This document shows, one piece after another, positions 31,834-42,700 of a stretch of 62,274 bases of DNA. Under the pieces are notes generated by a model, which saw only the letters and a program-made list of their open reading frames with translations, did not search any database and had not been told where the DNA came from. Position 1 is the stretch's first letter, and each line of letters starts with the position of its first letter. Source of the DNA: Symbiodinium natans (taxonomy: Eukaryota > Sar > Dinophyceae > Suessiales > Symbiodiniaceae); contig CAJNDS010002452.1 of NCBI GenBank assembly GCA_905221605.1, positions 355,501-417,774 of the forward strand, written 5' to 3'. The position numbers and the translations under genes were made by a program.

Positions 31834-34800
31834 TCATGATGATGATGATGATAATGATAATAATAGCAATACAATTACAATATGTATATATATATATAAT
31901 ATTCTATATTCTAATGCTGATACTTTCTCCAGGCTCAAGGACGGGGAGCATGCTGATGCTTAGTAACTGTCACGCCAGCTAGAACGACACGTGCGACAAC
32001 AATCAGATGGGCCTGGCTGCATGAAGCCAAAAGCGCGCCTGCAACTCAACAGAAACTCTCATCACCCCCTGGCCGTTCCTCATACGCCTTTACAACTAGC
32101 ACAGGCTCAGCGACACCACCCACTGCAACGACTGCGAATGATACTCCGCTGACCCTTCGAGCGCCTCCCACTGGGCTCCCTGAACCCTGTCCCTGACCAA
32201 CTCCGATAGAACCAGCCTTGGACTTTCATGGCTTCGAATGGTATGGATCACTACGATACCTGAAGGGGATGCATCACTACAGTACCTGAAGGGGGGGGGG
32301 GGGTGTTCAGGTAACCCTTCAGGTAAACCCTAAACAGAAAAAGCCAGCCACGGCGAAAGCTCAGGACCGCACTGCACCCGAAGATGGGCAGCCCGGCTTG
32401 CCGGGATGCCAGTCTGCTCCGTTGCCGTGCCTGAGCGCAACGAGGGTGGGGCTTGGACTTGCAAGCCCTTTCGGCTTGGTACGTCTACCTAAACCCTGAA
32501 ACAGTTTCAAGTACCCCCATCATCCGTCAATTCCCCGGCCCTCCACCAGAACCCTTCAGAAGGGTTTAGGGTTTAGGGTTTAGGGTTCAGGGTTCAGGGT
32601 TCAGGGTTTAGGTTTTAGGGTTTAGGGTTTAGGGTATGGTCTGCCAATAAACGCATCTGAACAAAGCCCCTGCGCATAAGATTCTTCGTAACCCCGAACC
32701 CCCGAACTCCTATACCCTAAACCCTAACCCTAAACCCTAAACCCTAAACCCTAAACCTCAGAGGAAGATGCAGCGACCGGGAGCCCTGGCCCATGACCTC
32801 CGGGCACGGCCCGAAGATGGCCGTGGAGGTTTCCTGCGCCCAAACTTTAAAGCTCTGCCGATGTTAGATGCAGAGGGTTTAGGGTTTAGGGTTTAGGGTT
32901 TAGGGTTTAGGGTTTAGGGTTTAGGGTTTAGGGTTGAGGGTTGAGGGTTTAGGGTTTAGGGTTTAGGGTTATGTGTATATGTGACAGAGATGGCCTCACA
33001 GAGGTTTCCCGTTGTGATACAGGCCCGTTAGAATTAGAGCACCCAAATAGGGACCATCACGTGGCGAAGTGACCGTATAATTACGCCGATATCTTCCCGA
33101 CATCTTGCTCGGGCGCCTTCTCCATCAGCCTCAGTGCCGGAGAGGTGCTACTGCTGCTACTGTCAGGAGCATAACCTGAGTTACCATCTTAGAATGTATG
33201 TAGTATTCATAAGAAATATGTGTTCCAGCACGGCTGATTGGTTCTTACATGCGCAAGCTCTCAGGCTCTGCAGAAACACTGGCTGATCATGGGAGCACAA
33301 GAAATCGGAACAGCTCTTTAAGCTGTGGAGCACGCGCTGACCCCCGCCCCCCGGAACGAAGCTGGGCCATTGGCTCGAAGGAGAAGCAGAGCTCGCCACC
33401 ACCGAAGCCCGTCTTCGCCAGGTTTTGCAAGAAGTCCTTGCTGCCCTAAACCCTAAACCCTAAACCCTAAACCCCAAACCCGATACCCTAAACCCTAAAT
33501 CCTAAATGGCGGTCAGAAGTTCTAGCTCGGGGATACCTCCGACTTTGAGTCTTTGGATCCTCTGCCAGTTCCAGCTGACACTACTGCACACAGCAGCCGA
33601 CCCCCTCAACCAGCTCAACCTTTTCATTACAAACCTACATTTACAAGACATGCACAATGCAGTTTACAGACCATTCTATTCGGAGTATGCTCCTCGCAAT
33701 GTGCACTTACCCCTGAAATGTTGCGTAGCACTGGAAGCCTCTACCGTGTTCCCCTGCCCGTTACCTTCTCTGGAAGTGAGGCACCTCTACTGGACGTCTC
33801 GGGGCTTCTGTTAGAGTCCATGCCCACCCCCCCGCCCCACCCCCGCTTTTCTTGAAAAAAAAATGCTTCAAGGTGTTGCAAGGCTTACAGGGCTGATATT
33901 ATCGGGCTCTTAAGTCAAGGGGTGTAGGAACCTAGGGATACTTAGGGAGTAGTAGGGAGGATGAGGGAACCTTGGGTTACATACCCCCCCTGAAACCCCC
34001 CTCCCTTAAGAACCCGTGATAGAGTCGACGGCAAGCCTGATGCGCGTGGGAGATGCCCGGCAGCCCCAGGCCCAGGATACCATCGAAGGTGGTCAGGGAG
34101 ATGCCCTGGTGCAGGGAGCTTTGATGCGGGTTGTGGGTTGTGAATGTGGGGTTGGGTGGGAGAGGGGCATACAGTGAGAGAGTTTAGGGTTTAGGGCTTT
34201 GTGGGTTTGGGGGTTTTGGGGAGGTTTTGGGGGCGGGGCATACTTCGGTCATCTTGGCAGGTAATAATGGCACCGTACAACCACGACGTCCTCCACTCCC
34301 GAAGCCACCAGGAGCTCCTCCGCAGCGCGCCAGGGGGACAAAAAGCAGAGCCGAAGGATGAGAGGCGCCCAATACGATGGAAGCTGAGGAACCCCCAGGC
34401 TCTGGTGCGAGTAGTCCGAAACCACACTTTGTGTGCATCCCTTCTTTCCGAACCCTTGCAGGAATACAGCCCTAACCCTAAACCCTAAACCCTAAATTTA
34501 AACCCTCCCTGACCTCCCCACGAAGAACTAGGAAAGCTGGTTCCTGGCGGACGCACAGGTTCTTGGGGTCTGCCAGCAGGCAGACTTCGTCTATGCCTCC
34601 ATTGGCTCAACCGAGCAAGCTCTCGTTTGTTGGCTTTTTGGGTTTGTGCCGGATTAGGGTTTAGGGTTTAGGGTTTAGGGTTTAGGGTTTGGGGTTTGGG
34701 GTTTGGGGTTGCGGGTTTAGGGTTTAAGGTTTAGGGACTTACGCCTTAGCCGTGCCAAGCTGAGTGCGGGCACAGGGCACCTGCCGAAACTGCACCCACA

Positions 34801-36685
34801 AGGCGGGGAGGGAAGCTGAGTGCAGAGAGAAGGCATGGGATAGTTGGCTCACAAAACCCAAATCCTAGACCCGAAACTCCCCTTAAGGTGCCCTGAGCCC
34901 CTTATTCCAGAAACCTTGGGAGGGCGCAGGCCCACAAGGGCCTAACCCTAAACCCTAAATAAACCCTAAATAAACCCTAAATAAACCCTAAACTACCGAG
35001 GAACCCTCCAAGCTGAGGCCCCCGGCCAGTCGTGCCGTGGACGACCCCCTGCCCATACCGAATCTGCGTCTCCTCGGCGTGGGTGGGGCCTCCCTACTTG
35101 GAGGTTCATGGTGCTTATTAACCAACTACAACTGTACTTATGAACTGTACTTATAAGAATGTCAGGGCACTTACGGGGCTTATAAGTGGGTTACAAGCAC
35201 AGCTTTACTTGGTGAATAAGTACCATGAACCTCCAAGTAAGACTCTTAGCCCAATGGCCCATGCCTTTGAGAGCAACCCCCATATTATTCACTGAGGGGT
35301 GCAAAGAGGAGGGAGGGAGGGGCGTGGATATCCAGAGTTGAGGGTTTGGGGTTTCGGGTTCAGTTACCCTAAACCCAAAACCCAAAACCCTAAGCCCTAT
35401 AAGCCCTAAACCCTAAACCCCTTTTTCGGCCCTGCTCCAAAGGCTGCAAGTGCCACCGAGAGCCGGGCGGAGGTGTCGTCGGAGACCCTGGGAAGCAGGC
35501 TGGAGAGCCCCGAAGTAGCCATCATCAGGGTTTAGGGTTTCTTTCAGCGCACCGATTGCAGCCTCACTCCGAATTAACGCCTAAACTGGCTAAGCTCTGT
35601 CCGACTCAAAGTTCTTCGGCATTTGGAGGCGATTCTCAGGACGTCTAGACAGCCGACAGCAGGTCTCAAAGAGCGAACTGGATGAAACGGACAAGCCTAA
35701 ACGGGCCTGAACCAAGGACTTATGCCTGACCCGCGGCCACGCCATCCAGGCCAAACAAAAGGCTACGAAGACTACTACGGCTCAGGGGCACGGACTGGAC
35801 TTTTTAGGGTTTTAGGGTGTTACAGTAAGGGTTTTAAGGGCTTTTGGGGCTTGAAGGGTTTTAAGGGTTTTAAGGGTTTAGGGTTTACGGGGCTTTCAGG
35901 ATTTTAAGGGTTTTAAGGGTTTTAAGGGTTTAGGGGGCTCAAGGGTTTAGGGTTTAGGGTTCGGGGTTCAGGGTTGAGGTTTAGGGCCACAAATACGCAT
36001 GCTGGAGAAACAAGCAGATCATAGCCCATCAATACCTTGCGGGTTGTGTGGGTGGGCAAGTTAAGTTCTAGGGTTTTGTTGTTCAGGGTTTCAGCAGTCA
36101 GCAACCACCACAATGCCGTTACTTACATACTTACATTGATACCACTCCCGAGACCCCACCCGCCTAAAACCCGAAATGCTAGACCACAAACCATAAATTT
36201 TCAAGCCGACCAGAAGCCCTAAAACCCAAACCTAATCCGCCGAAACCCTAAACCCCTCGAACTTCGAAGCTTTAAGGGGGGCCCCAAGCCCCTCCCAGCG
36301 TGCCAAGTGGATGAGTCGTCCGGACTGAACACGTTGTTGCTGACCCAAAGGTCCTGAATTGTGCTGAGTTGGGTGGTTCGACATTCGGGTCCCTTTTCGG
36401 GTCTCTGTTTAGAAGGCTTCTAGGAGAACTGGAGACCCAAACTATCTTTCAGAAACACCCGTTTAGGGTGCTTTCAGGATTACGTACATGGCTTTGATGT
36501 TGTGGAACTGGGACTGCCACCAAAGTGTGTCCGTTGCATAGCCAGTATAGCTATCCCATTGCCGAGTTGGGACTGCGAAGCTTCACTTCAGCATGGCAAA
36601 TGTGGCGGAACGTCATGTGCCCAGCTTGGTACACTCTGCAGGACAGCACTTTGCTCGGGCTCCAGCAGATGAGCCGGTGTCCAGT
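29107..36685 (-). CDS. Pepsin-type aspartyl protease, exons scattered over 7.6 kb
   Basis: Cleaves peptide bonds with two catalytic Asp residues, usually in secretory or vacuolar compartments. Minus-strand exons in family order: about 36,685-36,640 (LDTGSS, first Asp); 35,089-35,020 (QIRYGQGVVHG, the flap Tyr); 34,596-34,540 (DEVCLLADPKNLCVRQ); 34,131-34,040 (FDGILGLGLPGIS, a near-invariant pepsin motif); 33,447-33,360 (KDFLQNLAKTGFGGGELCFS); about 32,262-32,126 (YHSQSLQWV, then GT donor); about 31,740-31,650 (WWLVEIGITC); 29,149-29,107 (SAILDTGTSFIVV, second Asp). The order matches the fold. FDGILGLG and DTGTS are strong, the flap fair, the first Asp exon weak. Joins were not all checked, the signal peptide and propeptide were not found, and other short coding-like stretches lie in the introns. 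Confidence 0.68.
30280..30312 (+). repeat. T-run/G-run junction
   Basis: Ten T followed by about 20 G, adjoining TGTAGGGTTT. Confidence 0.92.
30320..30447 (-). CDS. Coding-like exon, unidentified
   Basis: The minus frame reads GGLQSILSCPEAHMRRHLDG then VLLKQTTAVYLPQYPKLLI. A second one at 30,600-30,520 reads SSAQALESILQDALHGDASL. Both lie within the span of the aspartyl protease and might be extra exons of it or a nested gene. Confidence 0.38.
30830..31020 (+). repeat. Degenerate TGTCGCGG-containing repeat
   Basis: TGTCGCGG or TGTCGCAA occurs about ten times with 8-25-bp spacing, some as GGCTTGTCGCGGA tandem units. Confidence 0.6.
31786..31866 (+). repeat. (AAT)n/(GAT)n microsatellite
   Basis: About 15 AAT triplets, then GAT triplets. 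Frames read poly-Asn/poly-Asp or poly-Ile and are not evidence of genes. Confidence 0.95.
32565..32760. repeat. Pair of telomere-type arrays in inverted orientation
   Basis: TTTAGGG units at 32,567-32,635 face CCCTAAA units at 32,708-32,757 across about 75 bp of unique sequence. Confidence 0.9.
32876..32972 (+). repeat. Telomere-type array
   Basis: Thirteen TTTAGGG units with two TTGAGGG variants. Confidence 0.95.
33530..33858 (+). CDS. Possible plus-strand exon, two overlapping frames
   Basis: Two plus-strand frames stay open for about 100 codons. The better one reads LTPEMLRSTGSLYRVPLPVT then FSGSEAPLLDVSGLLLESM. It lies in a gap between protease exons. No family was recognised; it may be chance. 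Confidence 0.27.
35088..35245. repeat. ~155-bp palindromic element (MITE-like)
   Basis: CTACTTGGAGGTTCATGGTG at the left is matched by its reverse complement at the right (CATGAACCTCCAAGTAAG), with internal GTACTTAT repeats. A single arm occurs at 39,828-39,870 (ATACTTGGAGGTTCAGGGTA). Confidence 0.85.
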
Positions 36686-36824
36686 CTTAGTCAAAAAGAG
36701 AGCTATCTACCATGACGTGCTGCAGTTGAGAACCAGAAATGCTAAGACACACAGTTATTTCTATTACCAATTTTGATTATTATTTTTTTTTGTGTAAAAA
36801 TTATTATTGCTATTAGAATTACTA

Positions 36825-36963
36825 TTATAATAGCTGGCTTAGCCACAGACATCATCCGGAAGGTGCGGTCGGTTGGCGTCCCGATCCTGGGCATCCCAAG
36901 CAAGAAGGCTGCAAACAGATCAGCTCCGCCTGCATTCCGAGCCGAACAACGGGGAGTGAGATA
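36825..36963 (+). CDS. Coding-like exon, plus strand
   Basis: The plus frame reads IIAGLATDIIRKVRSVGVPI then LGIPSKKAANRSAPPAFRAE and ends in TGA. It looks like an amphipathic helix followed by a basic tail. Unidentified. It follows an AT-rich tract. Confidence 0.38.
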
Positions 36964-37736
36964 AACATAAGCGACTTACCTCCTTTAAAGGGTTCCGATG
37001 TATGGAGCGTTAATTTGTATAGGGTATATAAGGGGTCCCCTTTTAAGGGCCCGTACTAAGGGACCATGTAACTACCCTAAGAAACCCCAAACTTGCAAAC
37101 CCTATATATAAGTCCATAAATCTAAAGCTGGAGAGTGCTGAGCTCAAAACCACAAGTCTCCCAGGTACTGCACGTCGTTGAGGTCCTGAAAGCAGGCTCT
37201 GCCGCCCCCCCCCCTCCCCCCCCCCTCCCTCCCGCCCCCCCCCCCTCCCCCCTCGCTGGTTCTCAGGAAAGGATGGACTTTGCTAAGCTAAACAACTCTT
37301 AAAGGAGCTCGGACTCTAGCCCTAAACGCCTCTCAGGTCATCTCTTCTGAATCGTTATACATACTACAGACTATGTGCTGTAGACTATATACTCTGTACT
37401 CTATACGAAATAAGACGGCTTTGCGGAATATGTCATGTAGAATGTACAACATATAACTAGAATGTACTTAACCAAAAAAACAAATCCTAACGTGGCTGTG
37501 TCCTCGAGGGAGATGCGCTGCAGCCCACTTGGGGCCTCCCAAGAGACTGGGTTGGCTGCTTTTGGCGAGCATGACCTAGCCAAGCATATATGAATATACA
37601 AAAAAACACACCATCACATAAAATACTGTAGCAATGTATAGTAAAGAAAAGTCATATAAGAATAAAACCACATAATCACAAACAATGCTGTAGTAATATA
37701 GCAAAAAAAAGGCCACTTAAGAAGATAATATACCAC

Positions 37737-37835
37737 CCCCGAAGCGCCTTCTTCTCCTTCAGGTGCTTCAGCGCGGGGATGGGCCAAGGCGCCCAGGGGA
37801 TCGAAGGGTTCCAGGGGAGGCGCAGGGCTCCTCGG
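37737..37835 (-). CDS. Possible minus-strand exon
   Basis: Reads LAELRGALRLPWNPSIPWAP then IPALKHLKEKKALRG. A second minus frame is also open. The upstream side is a G-run and telomere-type array. Unidentified. Confidence 0.33.
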
Positions 37836-37854
37836 AGCTCCGCAAGGGGTGGGG

Positions 37855-38010
37855 GTGGGGGGGGGGGGGGGTTTAGGGTTTAGGGTTTAGGGTTTGGGGT
37901 TTGGGGTTTGGGGTTTGGGGTTTTGGGTTTAGGGTTTAGGGTTTAGGGTTTAGGGTTTAGGGTTAGGGTTTGGGATGTAGGGTTTAGGGTTATCGGGTTT
38001 CGGGTTTAGG
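37855..38010 (+). repeat. Telomere-type array with TTTGGGG block
   Basis: Preceded by a G-run; TTTAGGG units, then four TTTGGGG units, then TTTAGGG again, so a variant was locally duplicated. Confidence 0.93.
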
Positions 38011-38599
38011 GTCAGGATTTAGGGCATGGTCTGCAGCGCTCAAAGAATGACCTAAGATTGAGCACCAGGGTTCAGGGTGGGTTCTTGGAAGTGACGCGTG
38101 CTTGGATCCGACAATGCCAAACCCTACACCCTAAACCCTACAAACCCTAAAAACCGAAAACCCCCAAACCCGAAACCCTATAACCCTAAACCTACATCCC
38201 AAACCCTAACCCTAAACCCTAAACCCTAAACCCGAATTCCGAAGCCCGCCATAAACCTGCAAGCAAGTGGCGAGGCGGAGCAGTGAAGTCTTCAATCGAG
38301 GTCCAGCTCCTCCGCAGGCACTTCTTTGAACAAGCCTGCCAGCCCTGGATGCCGTGTCGGACGCTTAAACCTAAACCCTAAACCCTATACCATAAACCCT
38401 AGACCCTCAACCATAAACCTTGCAACGCTACGAAGTTCCCCTGTCCAAACCTGAGCAGTGACAGGGCGCGTCGGCATTCTTCAACTGAAGACCTACCTGG
38501 GAACTTCACTACCAAGAGCACCTTCAGCACACAGGTTTAGGGTTTAGGGTTTAGGGTCTAGGGTCTAGTGAAAATGCCCCCCCCCCCCCCCCCCCCATA

Positions 38600-39570
38600 T
38601 GGGATGTTTAGGGTTTCCAGCCGCGCAACCGTATACCCCGGGCTGCTCCTAGCCCTTCTCCTTCGCTCACGCTGTAGGCGGACGGTTAACAAACGCCTGG
38701 CATCTGCCTGCACAACATGCACGGTCTTGGTTGCAACTTGGCAGCCACGGAAACCCTACCGAGAGCAACCCGCCGTTGAACTTTAGCAAGGACAATCTAC
38801 CGAGCAATCCGTCGCGGCAAATTCCCTTCATTTTTTGTGCGGTACATAGCGACTGTATGGATAATATCTCCATGTATGTTCAACATGAACCCGATCTTGC
38901 AGAGTGTCGGGCACCTCTGCTTGTACGCGGACTGATGAGAGCAGGAATGCCGCCAGCACATGCCAGCACAGCGCGCGCGGCATACCGCCGCAGCATTCTG
39001 GTGCGTGGGGGCTGTCGGCACTGGCACAACACGCAGCTTTATGGGGTCTACCCGCGCATCTCGAGCTCTAATTTCTGTAGACTGGGCTGCGATCTTCCTC
39101 GATGCCTTGCAAGCTGTTGCTGCTTCTGCCACAGAGCATCAGCACTTCTCGGAGCCTAAACACTGCCGAAGGGGGGAGGCCTAGAAATACAAGTAGCCAC
39201 GACTAGCAAGCTTGGCATGCATGGAAGCACGCAGTGGAGCAGCCTCAGACTTTTTGCGTCGGCCACACCCCCAATTGGGGCGAGTCGGTATATTAGCATC
39301 TTGTCTCTGAGGTCTTTACGCGCCCACAGATTTCCACATGGAAGCCCTGAATACTTCAAGTCCGCCATATACGATCACTATCATGATCTTGTCGTACTGT
39401 ACCCGAAGCCTGCATGCCCAACACTGATTTATTCTCCTGACATGAGACCAGGGAAATCTGCATACCGTCGTTGGGGGGGAAGCCGCCACCACTCGCTTCA
39501 GCATGCGGCGTCTCACCCACGACAGTGCGTCATGCGGAGGCCTGGGCCAGGGCCCAAGCCATGTCCCATG
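38600..39570. other. 970-bp block of unique sequence with ORFs on both strands
   Basis: Unlike its surroundings this block has no telomere-type repeat. Overlapping frames of 60-142 codons are open on both strands, for example plus-strand ALISVDWAAIFLDALQAVAA at about 39,070. No domain or retroelement motif was recognised, so strand and function are undecided. Confidence 0.35.
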
Positions 39571-39734
39571 TAGACTCCCCTCCTGATCCCATGACCCTCA
39601 ACCCTCAACCCTCAACCCTAAACCCTAAACCCTAAACCCTAAACCCTAAATCCTAAACCCTAAACCCTAAACTTTAGGCCCTAAACCCTAAACCCAAACA
39701 AAAGCACCCGGCCTGTACCCGGGTACCTCGGATG

Positions 39735-42700
39735 ACCCTCGAGATCTCAGGAGATCTGCGGTCCACCCCGCAGTGAGATCATCAGCTTCGCAAGCTCCTT
39801 GACAGGGCTTGGGCCCTCGCGGCATACTTGGAGGTTCAGGGTACTTAGAACCCCAATCAGAACTGTACTTATGAGCCGAACCCAAGCAAGGGACAAGGTT
39901 ACTTTCAAGGTAAACCCCCTAAACCCTAAAACCAACACCCTAAACCCGAAACCCGAAACCCTAAACCCCTCAGAACCCCACACCCAGGTCCTTGGCCAGC
40001 GGGCTGTTCACTTGACGGTGCTTCTCCTGAGCCGCCTGGACCTGTTCGCCACCGTATCTCCAAAACCCCCAACTTCCCTAAGCTAAACCCGATGAACGCC
40101 AAACCCTATAGACTGAACTCTGCAGTACAAACTTTACCCGAAACCCTACAAACCTTACGTGCAAACCCAAGGCCCAAAACCCTGTAAACCCCAAACCTAG
40201 AGGTTGGGCTTGAGGGCTTCGGATGTAAGAATAGGGATCGGCTCTGCCAAGGGCGGCCACGGGACTGTCCGAAACTTGAGAAGCGACTCAAAACCCTCAA
40301 AACCCCACATGGAAGCCGGTGCCTCGGTCTTCAGCTGTTTGAGCTGCTTAACCTGGTTTAGGGTTTAGGGTTTAGGTTTAGGGTTTAGGGTTTAGGGTTT
40401 AGGGTTTAGGGTTTAGGGTTTAGGGTTTAGGGTTTAGGGTTTAGGGTTTAGGGTTTAGGGTTTAGGGTTTAGGGTTTAGGGTTTAGGGTTTAGGGTTTAG
40501 GGGTGGCTCTTGCAGGAAGACGAACAGGCGAGTGTCGGAAGCTTGGGAATGAAGGTGTGTGGTGTGGAGTTTAGGATGCCAGTTCTGATCGATGGCTCCG
40601 GGGAAACCAGCGCGAACGCACGAGAAAAACCTGGCCACCCTCGCGGAAGGGAATGATAACGATAAGACCTAAACCCTAAACCCTAAACCCTAAACCCTAA
40701 ACCCCAAACCCTAAACCCAGCGACGTCTTGCGTCCGAAAGGCCGTTGCGGCAGGTGGGCTTCGTGCCAGGGCATCCTTCACGTCCTCGCACTGGGCTGGA
40801 GGGGCGGAAGGCAGGGGTAAGTCGCAGGCAGCCTCTGCCCCCAAGGGTTTAGGGTTTAGGGTTTAGGGTTTAGGGTGTAGGGTGTAGGGTTTAGGGTTTA
40901 GGGTTTACGGGCCCGCCCCACTCCATGCGGACTTTTGGTTAGAAATCAGGGTCCACTCATGGCTGGGATTCTGCAAAAGGAGCCCTATTGTATCTTCAAA
41001 AAGAGCACCATGCCAAGAAGCGGCCCTGATTTACCACAACTGCCATACGTCAGATCAACTTGAGAGTGAGGTGTCTCCTGCGCTGCCGATCTGGACAAGC
41101 CCCGCGCAAGCCTGGCACAGTCTTGTCTCAACCGCGAACTAAGGGGCATACCTGCAGGAAGGTTGCAGGTTGCATTCTCTCTCTTGGTGTGCAGAACACA
41201 CCTCCAGGTTGAGGTGCAGCTTGCACAGCCCACTGGATGCTCTGGCGCTTGTTTCCTTCATGTCGCCTGTCATGCTGTCGCAAGCTGGTGCCTGGAGCGT
41301 GCTCGCAAGTACTCGGCCGTGTAAAGGCCTGTGCATGGGGGCTGAGAAAGGGCGACCAGGAGCCCCTCGAACTCGAAAGGTCACAGGTTAAGGTCCACTG
41401 AAGCCCCGAAGACGAAGAATGGAAACCCGACAGCACACCCATTAGGGTTTACGCAGAAAGGTGCCTTTCACCTCGGCTTCCTTCATCTCAGGGTCCGCCT
41501 GCAGCATGCGCTTGTCCTCAGCCAACAGGGGAATACAAACATCGCCCCACAAACTGCAGCCTCTACGGCAAGGCTACATGGCACCAACCCTCAAAGAACC
41601 AAAATGAGCATTTCACCAAAATAGGCGGGGGGGGGTGGAATCCTGATATTAGAGGAACCCCAAATCTCAAACCGGCTTTAGTTTACAAAGGCGTTGGGGC
41701 TTTGTCGGAGGGGCTCAGAGGAGTTGAAATTACTCCCTGGAGGCCCAAAGCCTGGGCCCCTCGACTGGAACTACCCCCCTGAAGCCACTTAGACCCTGCC
41801 ACTGCAACTGCAACTCAGGTGTCTAGAGACCCTAGAAGAATGAAAGCCCCAACCCCCCTCAAGCCCTAAAACAATGAACCTCAAAACCCTAAACCCCTAA
41901 TTCCTCAAAACCCCAAAAAAGCCTAAACCCATAAAGCCCTAAGCCCTATATTTGATAAAGCCCAACAACCCGAAAATCCGAAAACCCTAAAACCCGAAAA
42001 CCCTAAACCCGAGCTTCAACCCTAACGTTTGGGCGCCGAGTTTGGCCACCGGGGGGCGACGGCTTGCCAGAGCCCAAGCACGGCGGTGAGGTCCTACGGT
42101 TTAGGGCTTAGGAGGGTTTTAATAGGGTTTAGGATTAATAGGGTTTAAGGGTTTCAATAGGGTTTCAATAGGGTTTCAATAGGGTTTTAATCGGGTTTCA
42201 ATAGGGTTTCAATAGGGTTTCAATAGGGCTTTAATAGGGTTTTAATTGGGTTTTAATAGGGTTTGAATAGGGTTTGAATAGGGTTTTAATAGGGTTTGAA
42301 TAGGGTTTTAATAGGGTTTGAATAGGGTTTTAATAGGGTTTGAATAGGGTTTTAATAGGGTTTAAGGGTTTACGGGTTTAGCCTCGGGTTGCGCGGGACT
42401 TTTGTTTGCTGAGGAGGATGCAGGGTGTAGCCTGAAGAAGGAGCCCCTCGAGCCGAACTTCGCTAAGCTGCACTCCAAATGCCTTGGATACCCCATTAAA
42501 GCCCTATTAAAACCCTATTCAAACCCTAGTCAAACCCTATTCAAACCCTATTAAAACCCTATTAAAACCCTTTAAGGAATCCAAGCCGGGCACTGCGAAT
42601 AGAAGAAGGAGCAGCAGCAGCAGCAGCAGTAGCAGCAGTGGTGTGGAGAGCAAGACAGGACAAAAGCGCGCGTGATCCTAGGGGCCGATTCATCCAGCGT

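Noticed and set aside
34201-34488. 95-codon plus-strand ORF (APYNHDVLHSRSHQELLRSA)
   Set aside because: Plausible composition, but the minus strand is open in two frames here too and the segment lies between aspartyl protease exons; left unassigned.
38230-38360. Plus-strand frame KWRGGAVKSSIEVQLLRRHF
   Set aside because: Protein-like, but a minus-strand frame (GWQACSKKCLRRSWTSIEDF) is equally so; strand cannot be chosen.
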